Positions 25,690 to 34,872 of a stretch of DNA of 64,000 nucleotides are shown in pieces. The notes beneath the pieces were generated by a model. It saw nothing but the letters and a program-made list of their open reading frames with translations, did no database searches and had not been told where the DNA came from. The translations under genes were made by a program, and so were the position numbers. How positions within the stretch are numbered: position 1 is the stretch's first letter; each line of letters starts with the position of its first letter. The stretch comes from UBA2336 sp037443645 (GTDB taxonomy: Bacteria > Bacteroidota > Bacteroidia > Cytophagales > Cyclobacteriaceae): assembly GCA_037443645.1 (NCBI GenBank), contig JBBINY010000001.1, positions 1-64,000 on the forward strand, given 5' to 3'.

Positions 25690-27445
25690 ACAGTTTTCGG
25701 TCAGCGATTTTTCGTTTCAGAGCATCGGTTGGCAGTGGTGCCAGTTGGGCTGCCTTTTCCCATTGCTTAACGGCATTATTCACTTCACCTAATTGAAAAA
25801 GAATATCGCCATAATGCTCAAGATGAGTGGCATTGGCCATTCCACTTGCAATTACACGCTCCATCACTTTACGTGCTTCTTTATATTTCTGGCGGGCATA
25901 CAATACCCACGCATAGGTATCAAGGTAACTCAGGTTGTCGGGAAAGTCTTTGATCAATTGGGCCGATAGTTTTTCTGCCCGCTCAAGATTTGATTTTCGA
26001 AGGGCCAGAAAATACGAGTAGTTGTTGATCACAACATGGTTATTCGGATTAAATGCCAATGCGTCTTCATAGGCTCTGTCGGATCTGGCATAATCTTTAA
26101 CTGCGTTGTAGGCATCGCCTAACAGGCCGTTGATTTCGCCAACCATGCCCGGGTTTGATGCGGCCAGGTTCTTACTTTGCTCAAGTGCATTAATGGCTTC
26201 GCGGTATTGCCGCTTTTGAAGAAAGGCAGTTCCCCTGAAATAGTACAACATGGCCTGGTTGGGATAGTATTCCAATGCTTTTTCGGTGTGACTGATTACC
26301 TCATCAATTTGTCCGAGTTGCATTTCGATGTAGATGAGATTTTGCCACACATCAAAATTCACATCCCCCGATTGAACAGCTTTAAGGTATTCGCGTTTTG
26401 CTTCCGGGTACTTTCCCACCGACAGGTATAAATCGCCACTCAGCACCGACACATTAGGTTCAGCAGGGTAGTTTGTCTTAAGCATTTCCAGTATTTCCAT
26501 GGCAAACTTTTCTTTTGCCGGATCGCTTTCGTTTTTTGCCTTAAGCTGATTTAGTTCTTCGCTATAGGTGCTGAGAACAATCAACTTACTGTTCAGCTCC
26601 ACTTCCGGATCATCGAAAACTGTTCGAATCAACCTTCGGGCTTTTTCTTCCTGGTTGGTATCCCGGTATAAACCGGCCAGAAACATAGATGCATTGGGCG
26701 CTATTTTGTTTTCTTCAATGAATCTTTCGAGTGTGCTGATGGCCTGGTTTTTTTGATTGAATTGGGATTGATTCTCCGCAACACCGACAGCAAGTCTCTC
26801 CTCATCAGGAAACGCCCGAAGTATTGTCTCACCTTCTGCAAGCGCATCCTTTGTTTTTCCCATCTCGAAGTACAGGCGCTGTTTTTGAAGCGATGAAGTT
26901 TCATTTATCCCAAAGAAATTCTCAGCCCGGTTGTAGGCCTTAATGGCCTCTTCGTTCTTGCCGGCATATTGATAGATAACGGCTAATTCATAAAGGTACT
27001 CCTGCGTGTTGGGCACTTCGTGCAGCATTCCTTCAAAGAGCTGGGCGGCCCGTTCATAGCGCGAAAGGCTCATATAGATCGTTGTTCCAAGCATGTAGAA
27101 GTACTTGTTTTTCCGGTCTAGCTTTATGGCTTGTTCAATACTGAGGGAGGCACGCAGCATGTCATCCGTACCCTTACCCCGAGAAAGTACATCGGCAATT
27201 TTATAGTGTACGGTAGCATTCTCCGGGTTTATCTCCAACACCTTCTGGTAATAATCCAGCGCTTTTGAATAGTCTTCCAGGATATAGAACTTCTCCGCTT
27301 CTGTAAAATAGAATTCTGCTTCGCGCGATTTAACGCTGGCAAGCGAAGGCGTATCGGAGCGTTTGCGTTTTTGAGCAAAGCCCTCAGCGCAGCACAAGCA
27401 AGCCAGGCAGAAGAGAAGTTGAATGGAGATTGGCGACTTCAACAA
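25682..27445 (-). CDS. Exported TPR-repeat protein
   Basis: 587 residues with a signal peptide ending near EGFAQ and then tetratricopeptide repeats along nearly the full length; typical repeats include YSKALDYYQKVLEINPENAT (about 60-80), NEEAIKAYNRAENFF (about 163) and YARSDRAYEDALAFNPNNHV (about 458). TPR arrays bind other proteins, so it is probably a periplasmic scaffold. The start is TTG at 27445 (or the next TTG); no ATG precedes the signal peptide. It heads the unit with DUF4292 and the EnvC-like gene and has a -7 element 42 bases upstream. Confidence 0.88.
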   Translation of the reverse strand: MLKSPISIQLLFCLACLCCAEGFAQKRKRSDTPSLASVKSREAEFYFTEAEKFYILEDYSKALDYYQKVLEINPENATVHYKIADVLSRGKGTDDMLRASLSIEQAIKLDRKNKYFYMLGTTIYMSLSRYERAAQLFEGMLHEVPNTQEYLYELAVIYQYAGKNEEAIKAYNRAENFFGINETSSLQKQRLYFEMGKTKDALAEGETILRAFPDEERLAVGVAENQSQFNQKNQAISTLERFIEENKIAPNASMFLAGLYRDTNQEEKARRLIRTVFDDPEVELNSKLIVLSTYSEELNQLKAKNESDPAKEKFAMEILEMLKTNYPAEPNVSVLSGDLYLSVGKYPEAKREYLKAVQSGDVNFDVWQNLIYIEMQLGQIDEVISHTEKALEYYPNQAMLYYFRGTAFLQKRQYREAINALEQSKNLAASNPGMVGEINGLLGDAYNAVKDYARSDRAYEDALAFNPNNHVVINNYSYFLALRKSNLERAEKLSAQLIKDFPDNLSYLDTYAWVLYARQKYKEARKVMERVIASGMANATHLEHYGDILFQLGEVNNAVKQWEKAAQLAPLPTDALKRKIADRKLYE

Positions 27446-27486
27446 GCGCGTTTACTTTCGTTAAGGAACGTTCTCAAATCAAATGC

Positions 27487-27494
27487 CAAAATTA
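27487..27494 (-). promoter_or_regulatory. -7 element of TPR/DUF4292/envC-like unit
   Basis: TAATTTTG on the minus strand is a perfect TAnnTTTG match in the 75-base space after the flippase gene, giving a leader of about 35 bases. No clear -33. Confidence 0.45.
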
Positions 27495-27520
27495 GTGAAT
27501 TTTCAGTACTGGGGAGGTGT

Positions 27521-28960
27521 TCAGGAGGCTGCCGTATTGAGTTGCCTTCGTTCGACCAGGTAGGCAACCCCAACATAAACGATAATAATTCCAATGTGAG
27601 ATAGTGTTGCGAGCCATTGATTCTGTATGGTGATAAACCCTACGCAAAAGGTTATTCCTATGGAGGAGATTATGTAAAGCAGTGATTTGCCAACCGGGTA
27701 TGGAATCGGAAAATGTTTTTGCCCGGTAATATAACAGGCCACCGCCATACCAGAATAACAAAGCAATGCCGCGATGCTGCTGCCAACATATCCCCATAAA
27801 GGTATAAACAGGTAATTGGCTACTATGGTTACCAATGCACTGCCTGCAGTGAACAGGGTACCATAATGCGTTCGATCTGTTAACTTGAACCATACTGACA
27901 GGTTATAATAAACACCAAGAAACAGGTAAGCCAGTAAGAGGATGGGAACCACAGTAAGTCCTGACCAGTACTGCTCATCACCGAGAATATATTTCAGGAT
28001 ATCCAGGTTAATGCTAACGGCCAGCAGGATGATGCTGCAAACAATTACAAAATAGTGGTTAACCTTTGCAAAGAGCTCGGGCGACTTCTTGTCGTTAGCA
28101 TTGGAAAAGAAAAACGGCTCGGCCGCAAAACGGAACGACTGAACGGTCAGGTTCATAAACACGGCATATTTGTAGCAAGCGCCAAAAACCCCAAGCGCAT
28201 AGGCAGCCGGTTTGCCCGGGTAAAAATTTTCAGGAAGCCACCACTCCAGGGTGATGCGCGAGAACATCTCGTTAATCATCCCGGCTACCCCGGTAAGCAT
28301 AACCGGGTAAGCATAGCGGAACATGGCGGGCGAAACCGTGCGGTCAAACACGGGCCTCCAGGCCGAAAGCTGAGGGATGAAAAACAGCACCAGCACAGCG
28401 TTGCCCAGCAGGTTTGCCAGAAAAACATAGCCGATGTCGGAACCAGGCCCCATCCATTTAAGGAAATAGAAGTTTAAAAGAACCAGCAGCACCACGCTGG
28501 TAATTTTTGCGAACGCAAACCGAATCGGTTTTTTCTGAAGACGCAGTTGAGCGAACGGGATAGCTACCAGCGCATCAATGAACATAACACCGGCAAGCCA
28601 GGTGATGTAGTCTTCTTTTCCGGCAATGTTCAGCTGTGAGGCCAGCGGGACCTTGCAGGCAATAAAAATAAGAGACAAGGACAGGCTGATGGTGACCACC
28701 ACGGTTTGCGCCAGGTTAAACACCCGTTGTTCATTTGAACCTGGTTTGGTGGCAAAGCGGAAGTACGCAGTTTCCATGCCCCACATGTAAACTACGTTGA
28801 CAAAAGCAACGAAGGCATAGAGGTACGTGATGACTCCATACGCCTCAGGATCAAAGACTGCCGTATGCAGGGGCACCAGTAAAAAATTAAAAAGCCGGGG
28901 CAGAATTGTACCTAATCCGTAGACTGCGGTTTCACCGGCTAATTTCTTAATCTGACTCAT
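27521..28960 (-). CDS. Polysaccharide/lipid flippase, Wzx-type (MOP superfamily)
   Basis: 479-residue integral membrane protein with about 14 hydrophobic segments, beginning KKLAGETAVYGLGTILPRLF, a typical start for oligosaccharide flippases that move undecaprenyl-linked sugar units across the inner membrane. It is not accompanied by glycosyltransferases, so it may serve a conserved envelope glycan rather than a local capsule cluster. MurJ is an alternative within the superfamily, but the N-terminus and the internal GVFGACYKYAVFMNL region fit the polysaccharide exporter branch better. Its substrate cannot be read from sequence. Confidence 0.85.
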   Translation of the reverse strand: MSQIKKLAGETAVYGLGTILPRLFNFLLVPLHTAVFDPEAYGVITYLYAFVAFVNVVYMWGMETAYFRFATKPGSNEQRVFNLAQTVVVTISLSLSLIFIACKVPLASQLNIAGKEDYITWLAGVMFIDALVAIPFAQLRLQKKPIRFAFAKITSVVLLVLLNFYFLKWMGPGSDIGYVFLANLLGNAVLVLFFIPQLSAWRPVFDRTVSPAMFRYAYPVMLTGVAGMINEMFSRITLEWWLPENFYPGKPAAYALGVFGACYKYAVFMNLTVQSFRFAAEPFFFSNANDKKSPELFAKVNHYFVIVCSIILLAVSINLDILKYILGDEQYWSGLTVVPILLLAYLFLGVYYNLSVWFKLTDRTHYGTLFTAGSALVTIVANYLFIPLWGYVGSSIAALLCYSGMAVACYITGQKHFPIPYPVGKSLLYIISSIGITFCVGFITIQNQWLATLSHIGIIIVYVGVAYLVERRQLNTAAS

Positions 28961-29080
28961 TTATGGTTAAGGCAAAAAAATAAGGTTTACCTGCCCGGTA
29001 AATTTAGAGTATTACGAACGGATTACAGAAGGCAATATCAATATTGCATTTGATAAGTTATGCATAACGTCTTCCTACGC

Positions 29081-30040
29081 TTAAGCCTCCTGCGTCAGCA
29101 ACACAGGCAGGTTTTTCAGAATATCAGCGGTCATTCGTGTGAGATCAAAGGAATGCTGCCATCCCCAGTCCTGGCGAGCCCTTGAGTCATCAATGGATTT
29201 GGGCCAACTGTCGGCAATTTGCTGGCGGAAGTCTGGCGAGTAGGTAATCTCAAATTCGCGGATGTGCTTCTTAATCTCATTGGCGATCTCAGCCGGTGAG
29301 AAACTCATCGCTGAGATGTTGTAGCTGGACCGGACCTTCACTTTTTTAGCCGGTGCTTCCATTAAGTCCAAGGTTGCTTTAACCGCATCGTCCATGTACA
29401 TCATGGGCAGGTAGGTATCAGGCTTGAGAAAGCACTCGAAGCGCTTGTCGATAAGGGCTTTGAAGAAGATATCGACTGCGTAGTCGGTAGTACCTCCACC
29501 GGGTTTTGTTTTGTAGCCGATCAGACCGGGGTACCGCAAACTGCGAACGTCCACCCCTTTGTTCCGAAAGTACCAATCGCACCAGCGTTCACCTGAAAGT
29601 TTGGTAATGCCATAGATCGTAGTGGGATCCATTGTGGTGTCCTGCGGTGTGTTGTGTTTTGGCGTTGTTGGTCCAAAGGCTGCGATAGAACTTGGCCAGT
29701 ACACTTTGTCGAGCTTAAACTCTACGGCAGCATCCAATACATGAATCAGCCCATCCATGTTGAGGTGCCATGCGAATTTTGGATTTTTTTCTCCCGTTGC
29801 CGACAGCACTGCTGCCAGGTGATAAACCTGGGTTATTGCGTTTTTCTGGATAAACTCAAAAAGATGCTTCTGTTTTAAAACATCCAGGATTTCGAAATGG
29901 CCTTGAGATAAGATTCCCTGCGGATCTTTAATGTCTGTTGCAAACACATTTTCTTTGCCATACAATCTCCACAAGCCCTGAACCAATTCCGATCCGAGTT
30001 GGCCGCCTGCTCCGATTACAAGTATTTTTTGTGTTTTCAT
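29081..30040 (-). CDS. L-threonine 3-dehydrogenase, short-chain (SDR) type
   Basis: NAD-dependent oxidation of L-threonine to 2-amino-3-oxobutyrate. 319 residues in the extended-SDR (UDP-galactose epimerase-like) fold: nucleotide motif VIGAGGQLGSELV at residues 7-19, the serine in VYWPSSIAAFG, and the YGITK catalytic Tyr-Lys pair near 143. The pattern WPSSIAAFGPTTP and the C-terminal DSWPKSIDDSRARQDWGW are as in SDR-type threonine dehydrogenases of animals and Bacteroidota. The divergent neighbour is kbl, the next step, which makes the function strong. This family is unrelated to the zinc-dependent Tdh of E. coli. Confidence 0.93.
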   Translation of the reverse strand: MKTQKILVIGAGGQLGSELVQGLWRLYGKENVFATDIKDPQGILSQGHFEILDVLKQKHLFEFIQKNAITQVYHLAAVLSATGEKNPKFAWHLNMDGLIHVLDAAVEFKLDKVYWPSSIAAFGPTTPKHNTPQDTTMDPTTIYGITKLSGERWCDWYFRNKGVDVRSLRYPGLIGYKTKPGGGTTDYAVDIFFKALIDKRFECFLKPDTYLPMMYMDDAVKATLDLMEAPAKKVKVRSSYNISAMSFSPAEIANEIKKHIREFEITYSPDFRQQIADSWPKSIDDSRARQDWGWQHSFDLTRMTADILKNLPVLLTQEA

Positions 30041-30174
30041 CCGATACCTGAACAGTCCGAAAGGTAATTAATCAGGTTGTCCATAAGAAGTTTTTGATGC
30101 ATTTAAAATCAGTAGATGCAAATGTAAGATGCCCGAAAACGAAAAATACCTCATCTACATTCCGTTGAAGCGTC

Positions 30175-30182
30175 TAACTTTG
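30175..30182 (+). promoter_or_regulatory. kbl -7 element
   Basis: TAACTTTG matches TAnnTTTG and lies 32 bases before the kbl ATG at 30214, in the 173-base space shared with the divergent threonine dehydrogenase gene. On the other strand TACCTTTC near 30056-30063 is a one-mismatch candidate for that gene. Confidence 0.45.
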
Positions 30183-30213
30183 TACTGCACCACAAGTAAA
30201 AAGTATTCAGCCT

Positions 30214-31410
30214 ATGTATAAAACTCTGAAACCCTTTCTTGAAAAAGAGCTCGCTTCTATCCGTGAAGCCGGACTGTATAAACGCGAACGCATCATCACC
30301 TCACCCCAGGGGGCCGACATCACCATTCACGGGGGGAAGCAGGTTATAAACTTTTGCGCAAATAATTATCTGGGGTTATCATCACATCCAAGGGTAATTG
30401 AAGCAGCCAAACGCACAATTGATTCGCACGGCTTTGGCATGTCATCTGTTCGTTTCATTTGCGGAACGCAGGATATTCATAAGGAATTAGAACAGAAAAT
30501 CTCAGCATTCCTGGGCACGGAAGACACCGTATTATATGCAGCAGCCTTTGATGCCAACGGGGGTGTGTTCGAGCCGCTGCTTGGCGCTGAGGATGCCATT
30601 ATTTCAGATGAGCTGAATCATGCGTCTATTATTGATGGCGTCCGGCTATGCAAGGCCATGCGCTACCGCTATAAACACAACGACATGACCGACCTGGAGA
30701 AGCAATTGCGTGATGCACGTGCTGCCGGGGCAAAGCAGATCATGATTGTTACCGATGGTGCTTTCTCAATGGACGGAACCATCGCTCAGCTTGATGCGAT
30801 TTGTGATCTGGCTGATCGGTTTGAGGCGCTGGTCATGACCGATGAGTGCCATTCCACCGGATTCATTGGCAAAACCGGAAGGGGTGTTCCGGAATACCGG
30901 GGTGTGATGGATCGGGTTGATATCATTACCGGTACACTGGGTAAAGCGCTCGGAGGAGCCTCCGGTGGTTTTACCTCCGGTAAGAAAGAAATGATAGAAT
31001 TGCTGCGCCAACGTTCAAGGCCTTACTTATTCTCCAACACGCTGGCACCCTCCATAGTGGGAGCATCCATCGAAGTATTTAATATGCTCAGCGAAACCAC
31101 CGCGTTGCGTGATAAGCTGGAGCAAAACACAAAATACTTCCGGACAGAGATGACAAAGGCCGGTTTCGATATAAAGCCCGGAGAACACCCGATTGTGCCC
31201 ATTATGTTATATGAAGCACCACTGGCTCAGCAGGTTGCCGAGAAATTGCTGGATAAGGGAATTTATGTCATCGGATTCTTCTTCCCGGTAGTTCCGAAGG
31301 GGCAGGCGCGAATCCGGGTTCAGTTATCAGCCGCGCATGAACGGCACCACCTGGATAAAGCCATCCGGGCATTTATAGAAGTGGGTAAAGAACTCGGTGT
31401 TTTGAAGTGA
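30214..31410 (+). CDS. kbl: Glycine C-acetyltransferase (2-amino-3-ketobutyrate CoA ligase)
   Basis: PLP enzyme cleaving 2-amino-3-oxobutyrate with CoA to glycine and acetyl-CoA. 398 residues, the usual length of the alpha-oxoamine synthase family. Visible marks are INFCANNYLGLSSHP near residue 45, the DAFDANGG-like AAAFDANGGVFEPLL, the DECHSTGFIGKTGRG loop, and the PLP lysine in TGTLGKALGGASGG. Paralogues in the family (BioF, HemA, Spt) are possible by fold, but the divergent threonine dehydrogenase and the high match to Kbl motifs point to threonine breakdown. The glycine made can enter the GcvP/GcvH system encoded earlier in the window. Confidence 0.95.
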   Translation: MYKTLKPFLEKELASIREAGLYKRERIITSPQGADITIHGGKQVINFCANNYLGLSSHPRVIEAAKRTIDSHGFGMSSVRFICGTQDIHKELEQKISAFLGTEDTVLYAAAFDANGGVFEPLLGAEDAIISDELNHASIIDGVRLCKAMRYRYKHNDMTDLEKQLRDARAAGAKQIMIVTDGAFSMDGTIAQLDAICDLADRFEALVMTDECHSTGFIGKTGRGVPEYRGVMDRVDIITGTLGKALGGASGGFTSGKKEMIELLRQRSRPYLFSNTLAPSIVGASIEVFNMLSETTALRDKLEQNTKYFRTEMTKAGFDIKPGEHPIVPIMLYEAPLAQQVAEKLLDKGIYVIGFFFPVVPKGQARIRVQLSAAHERHHLDKAIRAFIEVGKELGVLK

Positions 31411-31422
31411 GGGAATTATCGG

Positions 31423-32265
31423 CTAGGCCTGTACTTCCTCATCCTGCTGCACCTCATCCCAATTGGCCGGTTCAGTGGCATGCAGGAAATCCAGAATCTT
31501 TTGTTCAACCTGCTTTAGCTTAAGGGCGCGCAAAAATTTCCCGTTGCGTGCCAATATCAGCCGTCCTGATTCTTCGGATATGGCCATGACCAGTGTGTCC
31601 GTACTTTCCGACATGCCGATTGCCGAGCGATGCCTCATCCCGAAGTGAGGCGGCAGGTTATCGTTTTCACTTACCGGCAAAACGCAACGGGCCGCCTTAA
31701 TCCGTCCCTTGTAAATAATTACAGCGCCATCGTGTAACGGGCTGTTCTTGCTAAATATGGAGAGCAACAGCGGTTTGGTTACCTCGGCATCCAGCGGTTC
31801 GCCTGTTTCAGCGTAAAATTTCAGTTCTGTATCGCGCGAAAAGACAATCAGAGCACCTGTTCGCGTGCCCTTCAGTGTTTTAGCCGCCTCAATCACTTCA
31901 CGCACGTCAAAATCCTCGTGATAGGTGCTGCGCCAGTTTGCCAGGTTTTTAATAAAGTTGTCACGGAATTCGGTACTGCGACCGATAACCAGCAAAAACT
32001 TCCGGATTTCCGGTTGAAACAAGATGATCATTGCCAGCACGCCCACACCCATAAACTGACCGAGAATGGTTGCCAGCAATTCCATCTGTGCGGCACGTAC
32101 AATCAGGTATATCAGATACAAGGCGAGAATGCCCAGGAAAATATTTACTGCAATGCTGCCACGGATCAGTTTATACACCTGGTACAGCAACACACTCACC
32201 AGCGCGATGTCAATGAAATCAACCCACGTTACCTCCAGAAATCCGATCTTAAACAACAGCACCAT
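31423..32265 (-). CDS. cdaA: Diadenylate cyclase CdaA (DacA)
   Basis: Makes cyclic di-AMP from two ATP. 280 residues: three N-terminal membrane helices (about 10-30, 37-57, 65-85), a short linker, and the DisA_N catalytic domain (about 100-260) with LHDGAVIIYKG (DGA motif) and FGMRHRSAIGMSE (RHR motif). It starts 14 bases after folP on the same strand. A perfect -7 element ends six bases before the ATG, so a leaderless transcript is possible. c-di-AMP usually controls potassium and wall homeostasis; no effector gene is adjacent. Confidence 0.95.
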   Translation of the reverse strand: MVLLFKIGFLEVTWVDFIDIALVSVLLYQVYKLIRGSIAVNIFLGILALYLIYLIVRAAQMELLATILGQFMGVGVLAMIILFQPEIRKFLLVIGRSTEFRDNFIKNLANWRSTYHEDFDVREVIEAAKTLKGTRTGALIVFSRDTELKFYAETGEPLDAEVTKPLLLSIFSKNSPLHDGAVIIYKGRIKAARCVLPVSENDNLPPHFGMRHRSAIGMSESTDTLVMAISEESGRLILARNGKFLRALKLKQVEQKILDFLHATEPANWDEVQQDEEVQA

Positions 32266-32270
32266 CCTTA

Positions 32271-32278
32271 CAAAGGTA
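32271..32278 (-). promoter_or_regulatory. cdaA -7 element, leaderless arrangement
   Basis: TACCTTTG on the minus strand matches TAnnTTTG and ends six bases before the cdaA ATG, in the 13-base space after folP. If active, transcription would begin at or next to the start codon. Confidence 0.4.
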
Positions 32279-33169
32279 CTAAACTACACGCTCAACTGGA
32301 GCAGTTTCCGGGTTCAGGTGCGAAAAAAGTCTGATCACCTCCACGGCTTCGCGTACATCGTGCACCCGAAGAATGGATGCGCCTTTCATCAGGGCAACCA
32401 TGTTTAATGCCGTAGTACCATTCAGCGCATTTTCAGGTGTAGTGGAAAGACTTCGCCAGATCATGGATTTTCTGGATAACCCGACCAGCAGGGGTTTACC
32501 CAAAATATTCAGCCCGTCCAATTTTGTCAGCAACTCGAAATTATGCTCAACAGTTTTGGCAAACCCAAAACCAGGGTCAATAATCACATCTTTTATTCCG
32601 CTGGCGTGCAAAACAGCTAGCTTATGCGAAAACCAGGCAGTCAATTCGGCTACTATATTTCCGTAGGAAGCAAGCGAATTCATGGTTTGCGGGGTTCCCT
32701 TCATATGCATGCAGATGTAAGGGACGCCAAGCCCGGCAATGGTGTCAATCATAGTTGAGTCTAGCTCTCCTCCCGAAATGTCATTCACTATATCGGCTCC
32801 TTCGTTAACCGCTTGCCGTGCCACAGCCGATCGAAAGGTGTCCACGGAAAGGATGATGTCTTTAAATTCCTTCCGGATAACTTCAATGGCATTAACCGTC
32901 CGCCTTATTTCTTCCTGCTCGGAAATGTCGGTCGCACCGGGCCGCGATGAGTAGCCCCCCACATCAATGATGGAGGCACCTTCCGTTATCATTTTTTCGG
33001 ATTGCTTAAGCACGGAACTTTCGTCTGTAAACTTACCGCCATCAAAAAAACTATCAGGTGTCACGTTAAGAATGCCCATTACGGAAGGCGTGTTGAGACA
33101 AAGCAACCGGCCACCCAGGTTCAGTGTTTTGTTCGTTGAAAATACCTTATTTTGCCCCGCTGAAATCAT
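32279..33169 (-). CDS. folP: Dihydropteroate synthase
   Basis: Joins 7,8-dihydropterin pyrophosphate and p-aminobenzoate to dihydropteroate in folate synthesis; the sulfonamide target. 296 residues from ATG 33169. Motifs: SVMGILNVTPDSFFDGG (first signature), ASIIDVGGYSSRPGA (second signature), DGADIVNDISGG-like block, FGFAKTVEHNFELL, and LVGLSRKSMI. The frame is open upstream to 33346 but those residues have no family likeness and would overlap the divergent gene. The ATG is directly back-to-back with the DUF1599 ATG. Folate supply links in function to glycine cleavage. Confidence 0.94.
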   Translation of the reverse strand: MISAGQNKVFSTNKTLNLGGRLLCLNTPSVMGILNVTPDSFFDGGKFTDESSVLKQSEKMITEGASIIDVGGYSSRPGATDISEQEEIRRTVNAIEVIRKEFKDIILSVDTFRSAVARQAVNEGADIVNDISGGELDSTMIDTIAGLGVPYICMHMKGTPQTMNSLASYGNIVAELTAWFSHKLAVLHASGIKDVIIDPGFGFAKTVEHNFELLTKLDGLNILGKPLLVGLSRKSMIWRSLSTTPENALNGTTALNMVALMKGASILRVHDVREAVEVIRLFSHLNPETAPVERVV

Positions 33170-33724
33170 ATGCACGTAAAAACAGAAACCGAATATAGGA
33201 ACGTGATCAACACCTGCAAAGCCCTCTTTTTGAAGAAGACGAAGGACTATGGTACCGCCTGGCGCGTGATGCGGCTTCCATCGATTACCGATCAGATTTT
33301 TATCAAAGCGCAGCGCATCCGGAGCATTCAGGAAAAGGGCGTGCAAAAAGTAAGCGACCCGGTTTCGGATGAGTTTATCGGAATAATAAACTATTGCGTT
33401 ATTGCCTTAGTACAGCTCAAGCTGGATGTTCACGCTAAAACTGAATTCAGTGCTGCAGAAGTTGAACCTCTTTACGAGGAAGTAATCGCGGAAACATTTG
33501 ACCTGCAGAAAGACAAAAATCATGATTATGGCGAAGCCTGGCGCACCATGCGGGTTGAGTCTATTACCGATATCATTTTAATGAAGCTTCACCGTGTTAA
33601 GCAAATAGAGAACAACGAAGGGAATACACTGGTTAGTGAAGGTGTGAAAGCAAATTACCAGGATATGATAAACTATGCGGTTTTTGCATTAATCCTCTTA
33701 TCCAACGGTCAAACACAAAAATGA
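33170..33724 (+). CDS. DUF1599 protein, two repeats
   Basis: 184 residues built from two copies of a roughly 60-residue unit, TKDYGTAWRVMRLPSITDQI (about 25-44) and NHDYGEAWRTMRVESITDII (about 118-137). The family DUF1599 is, as I recall, also described as a nucleotide-modification-associated domain and is conserved in Bacteroidota beside folP; the true activity is unknown. The start ATG 33170 touches the folP start codon, so the two genes share the sequence CATATG and have no space between. It is followed by the DoxX-like gene after 13 bases. Confidence 0.85.
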   Translation: MHVKTETEYRNVINTCKALFLKKTKDYGTAWRVMRLPSITDQIFIKAQRIRSIQEKGVQKVSDPVSDEFIGIINYCVIALVQLKLDVHAKTEFSAAEVEPLYEEVIAETFDLQKDKNHDYGEAWRTMRVESITDIILMKLHRVKQIENNEGNTLVSEGVKANYQDMINYAVFALILLSNGQTQK

Positions 33725-33737
33725 ATTTCACGTGCGA

Positions 33738-34868
33738 ATGATTAAAAAATCAATCGATCTGTTTTCTAGGATTCTTGTAGGAGGTCTGTTCATCTTCTCA
33801 GGCCTTATCAAACTAAACGATCCGGTTGGAACCGAGATAAAACTGGAGGAATACTTCGAAGTATTTGCTGTTGATTTTAGTTCGTTCTTCCGCGTGTTCA
33901 TTCCCTATGCACTTGAACTGGGCCTCCTGCTGATTGTGCTTGAAGTAGTGTTGGGCGTTGCCGTGCTTATTCAATACCGGATGAAACTCACCACGGCTGT
34001 GTTGCTGGTGCTCATCCTGTTTTTCACTTTTCTCACCGGGTATTCGGCAATTCTGAATAAGGTAACGGATTGCGGATGCTTTGGAGATGCCATCAAGCTT
34101 ACCCCCTGGCAATCCTTTTACAAGGACCTGGTGCTGCTGGTATTCATTCTGCATTTGTTTTGGTACCGGAAATCGTATGATCCGGTATTACGCACCCGCG
34201 AAAGCCATGCTATGGTGCTGGGGGTGGCTTTGCTGAGTTTTTTTCTGGGTATTTATGCCATCCGGCATTTACCGTTTATTGATTTCAGGGCCTACAAAAT
34301 CGGCAATAACATACCCGAACAGATGATACTGCCTCCCGGTGCCAAACGCGATAGCGTGGTGATGACGTTTGTGTACCGAACCAACGGCCGGTTGGTAGAA
34401 TTAACTGTGAACGAGCTCAACCGGATAGACTCCACCTACCAGTTTGTTGACCGGAAAGACAAGGTTGTACGGCAGGGAGATAAGCCAAAAATTACAGATT
34501 ATGCTGTGACTGACCGCGATGGACAAACCGTAACGAAGCAAACATTTGAAGGAGCAAAGCTGATTCTGGTGATCCATAACGTGCAGCAGGCATCCGTTAA
34601 AAACATAAACCGGATACGCGATCTGATTAATACACTTGATGGCAAAGTGGATGTAATCGTGCTGACGGCTTCACCCGAAACTGAATTTGAAATGTTCCGT
34701 CACGAACACCAGCTTGCTGTTCAATATTATTTTGTTGATGCCACCGTACTCAAAACCATCGTACGCTCAAATCCGGGGTTAACCCTGTGGGTAAACGGAA
34801 CGGTGCGGGGAATGTGGCATCATAACGATACTCCGGGTGCCGAGGAGATAATACAGTTAGCACGGTAG
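33738..34868 (+). CDS. BT_3928-like protein: DoxX-type membrane domain plus thioredoxin-like tail
   Basis: 376 residues from ATG 33738 (a GTG two codons earlier is also open). The first half has four to five helices in the DoxX/MauE pattern (GGLFIFSGLIKLNDPVGTEI start; TDCGCFGDAIKLTPWQSFYKD carries a CxC pair near residue 105). The second half is soluble, about residues 190-376, with a thioredoxin-like arrangement but no CxxC. In Bacteroidota this family is found between DUF1599 and central metabolic genes; function unproven, perhaps redox- or quinone-linked. It is followed four bases later by aroK in the same direction. Confidence 0.82.
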   Translation: MIKKSIDLFSRILVGGLFIFSGLIKLNDPVGTEIKLEEYFEVFAVDFSSFFRVFIPYALELGLLLIVLEVVLGVAVLIQYRMKLTTAVLLVLILFFTFLTGYSAILNKVTDCGCFGDAIKLTPWQSFYKDLVLLVFILHLFWYRKSYDPVLRTRESHAMVLGVALLSFFLGIYAIRHLPFIDFRAYKIGNNIPEQMILPPGAKRDSVVMTFVYRTNGRLVELTVNELNRIDSTYQFVDRKDKVVRQGDKPKITDYAVTDRDGQTVTKQTFEGAKLILVIHNVQQASVKNINRIRDLINTLDGKVDVIVLTASPETEFEMFRHEHQLAVQYYFVDATVLKTIVRSNPGLTLWVNGTVRGMWHHNDTPGAEEIIQLAR

Positions 34869-34872
34869 CGGC

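Noticed and set aside
32066..33320. Folate synthase start at 33346
   Set aside because: The extra 59 residues show no likeness to FolP and would overlap the DUF1599 gene; ATG 33169 fits the family.
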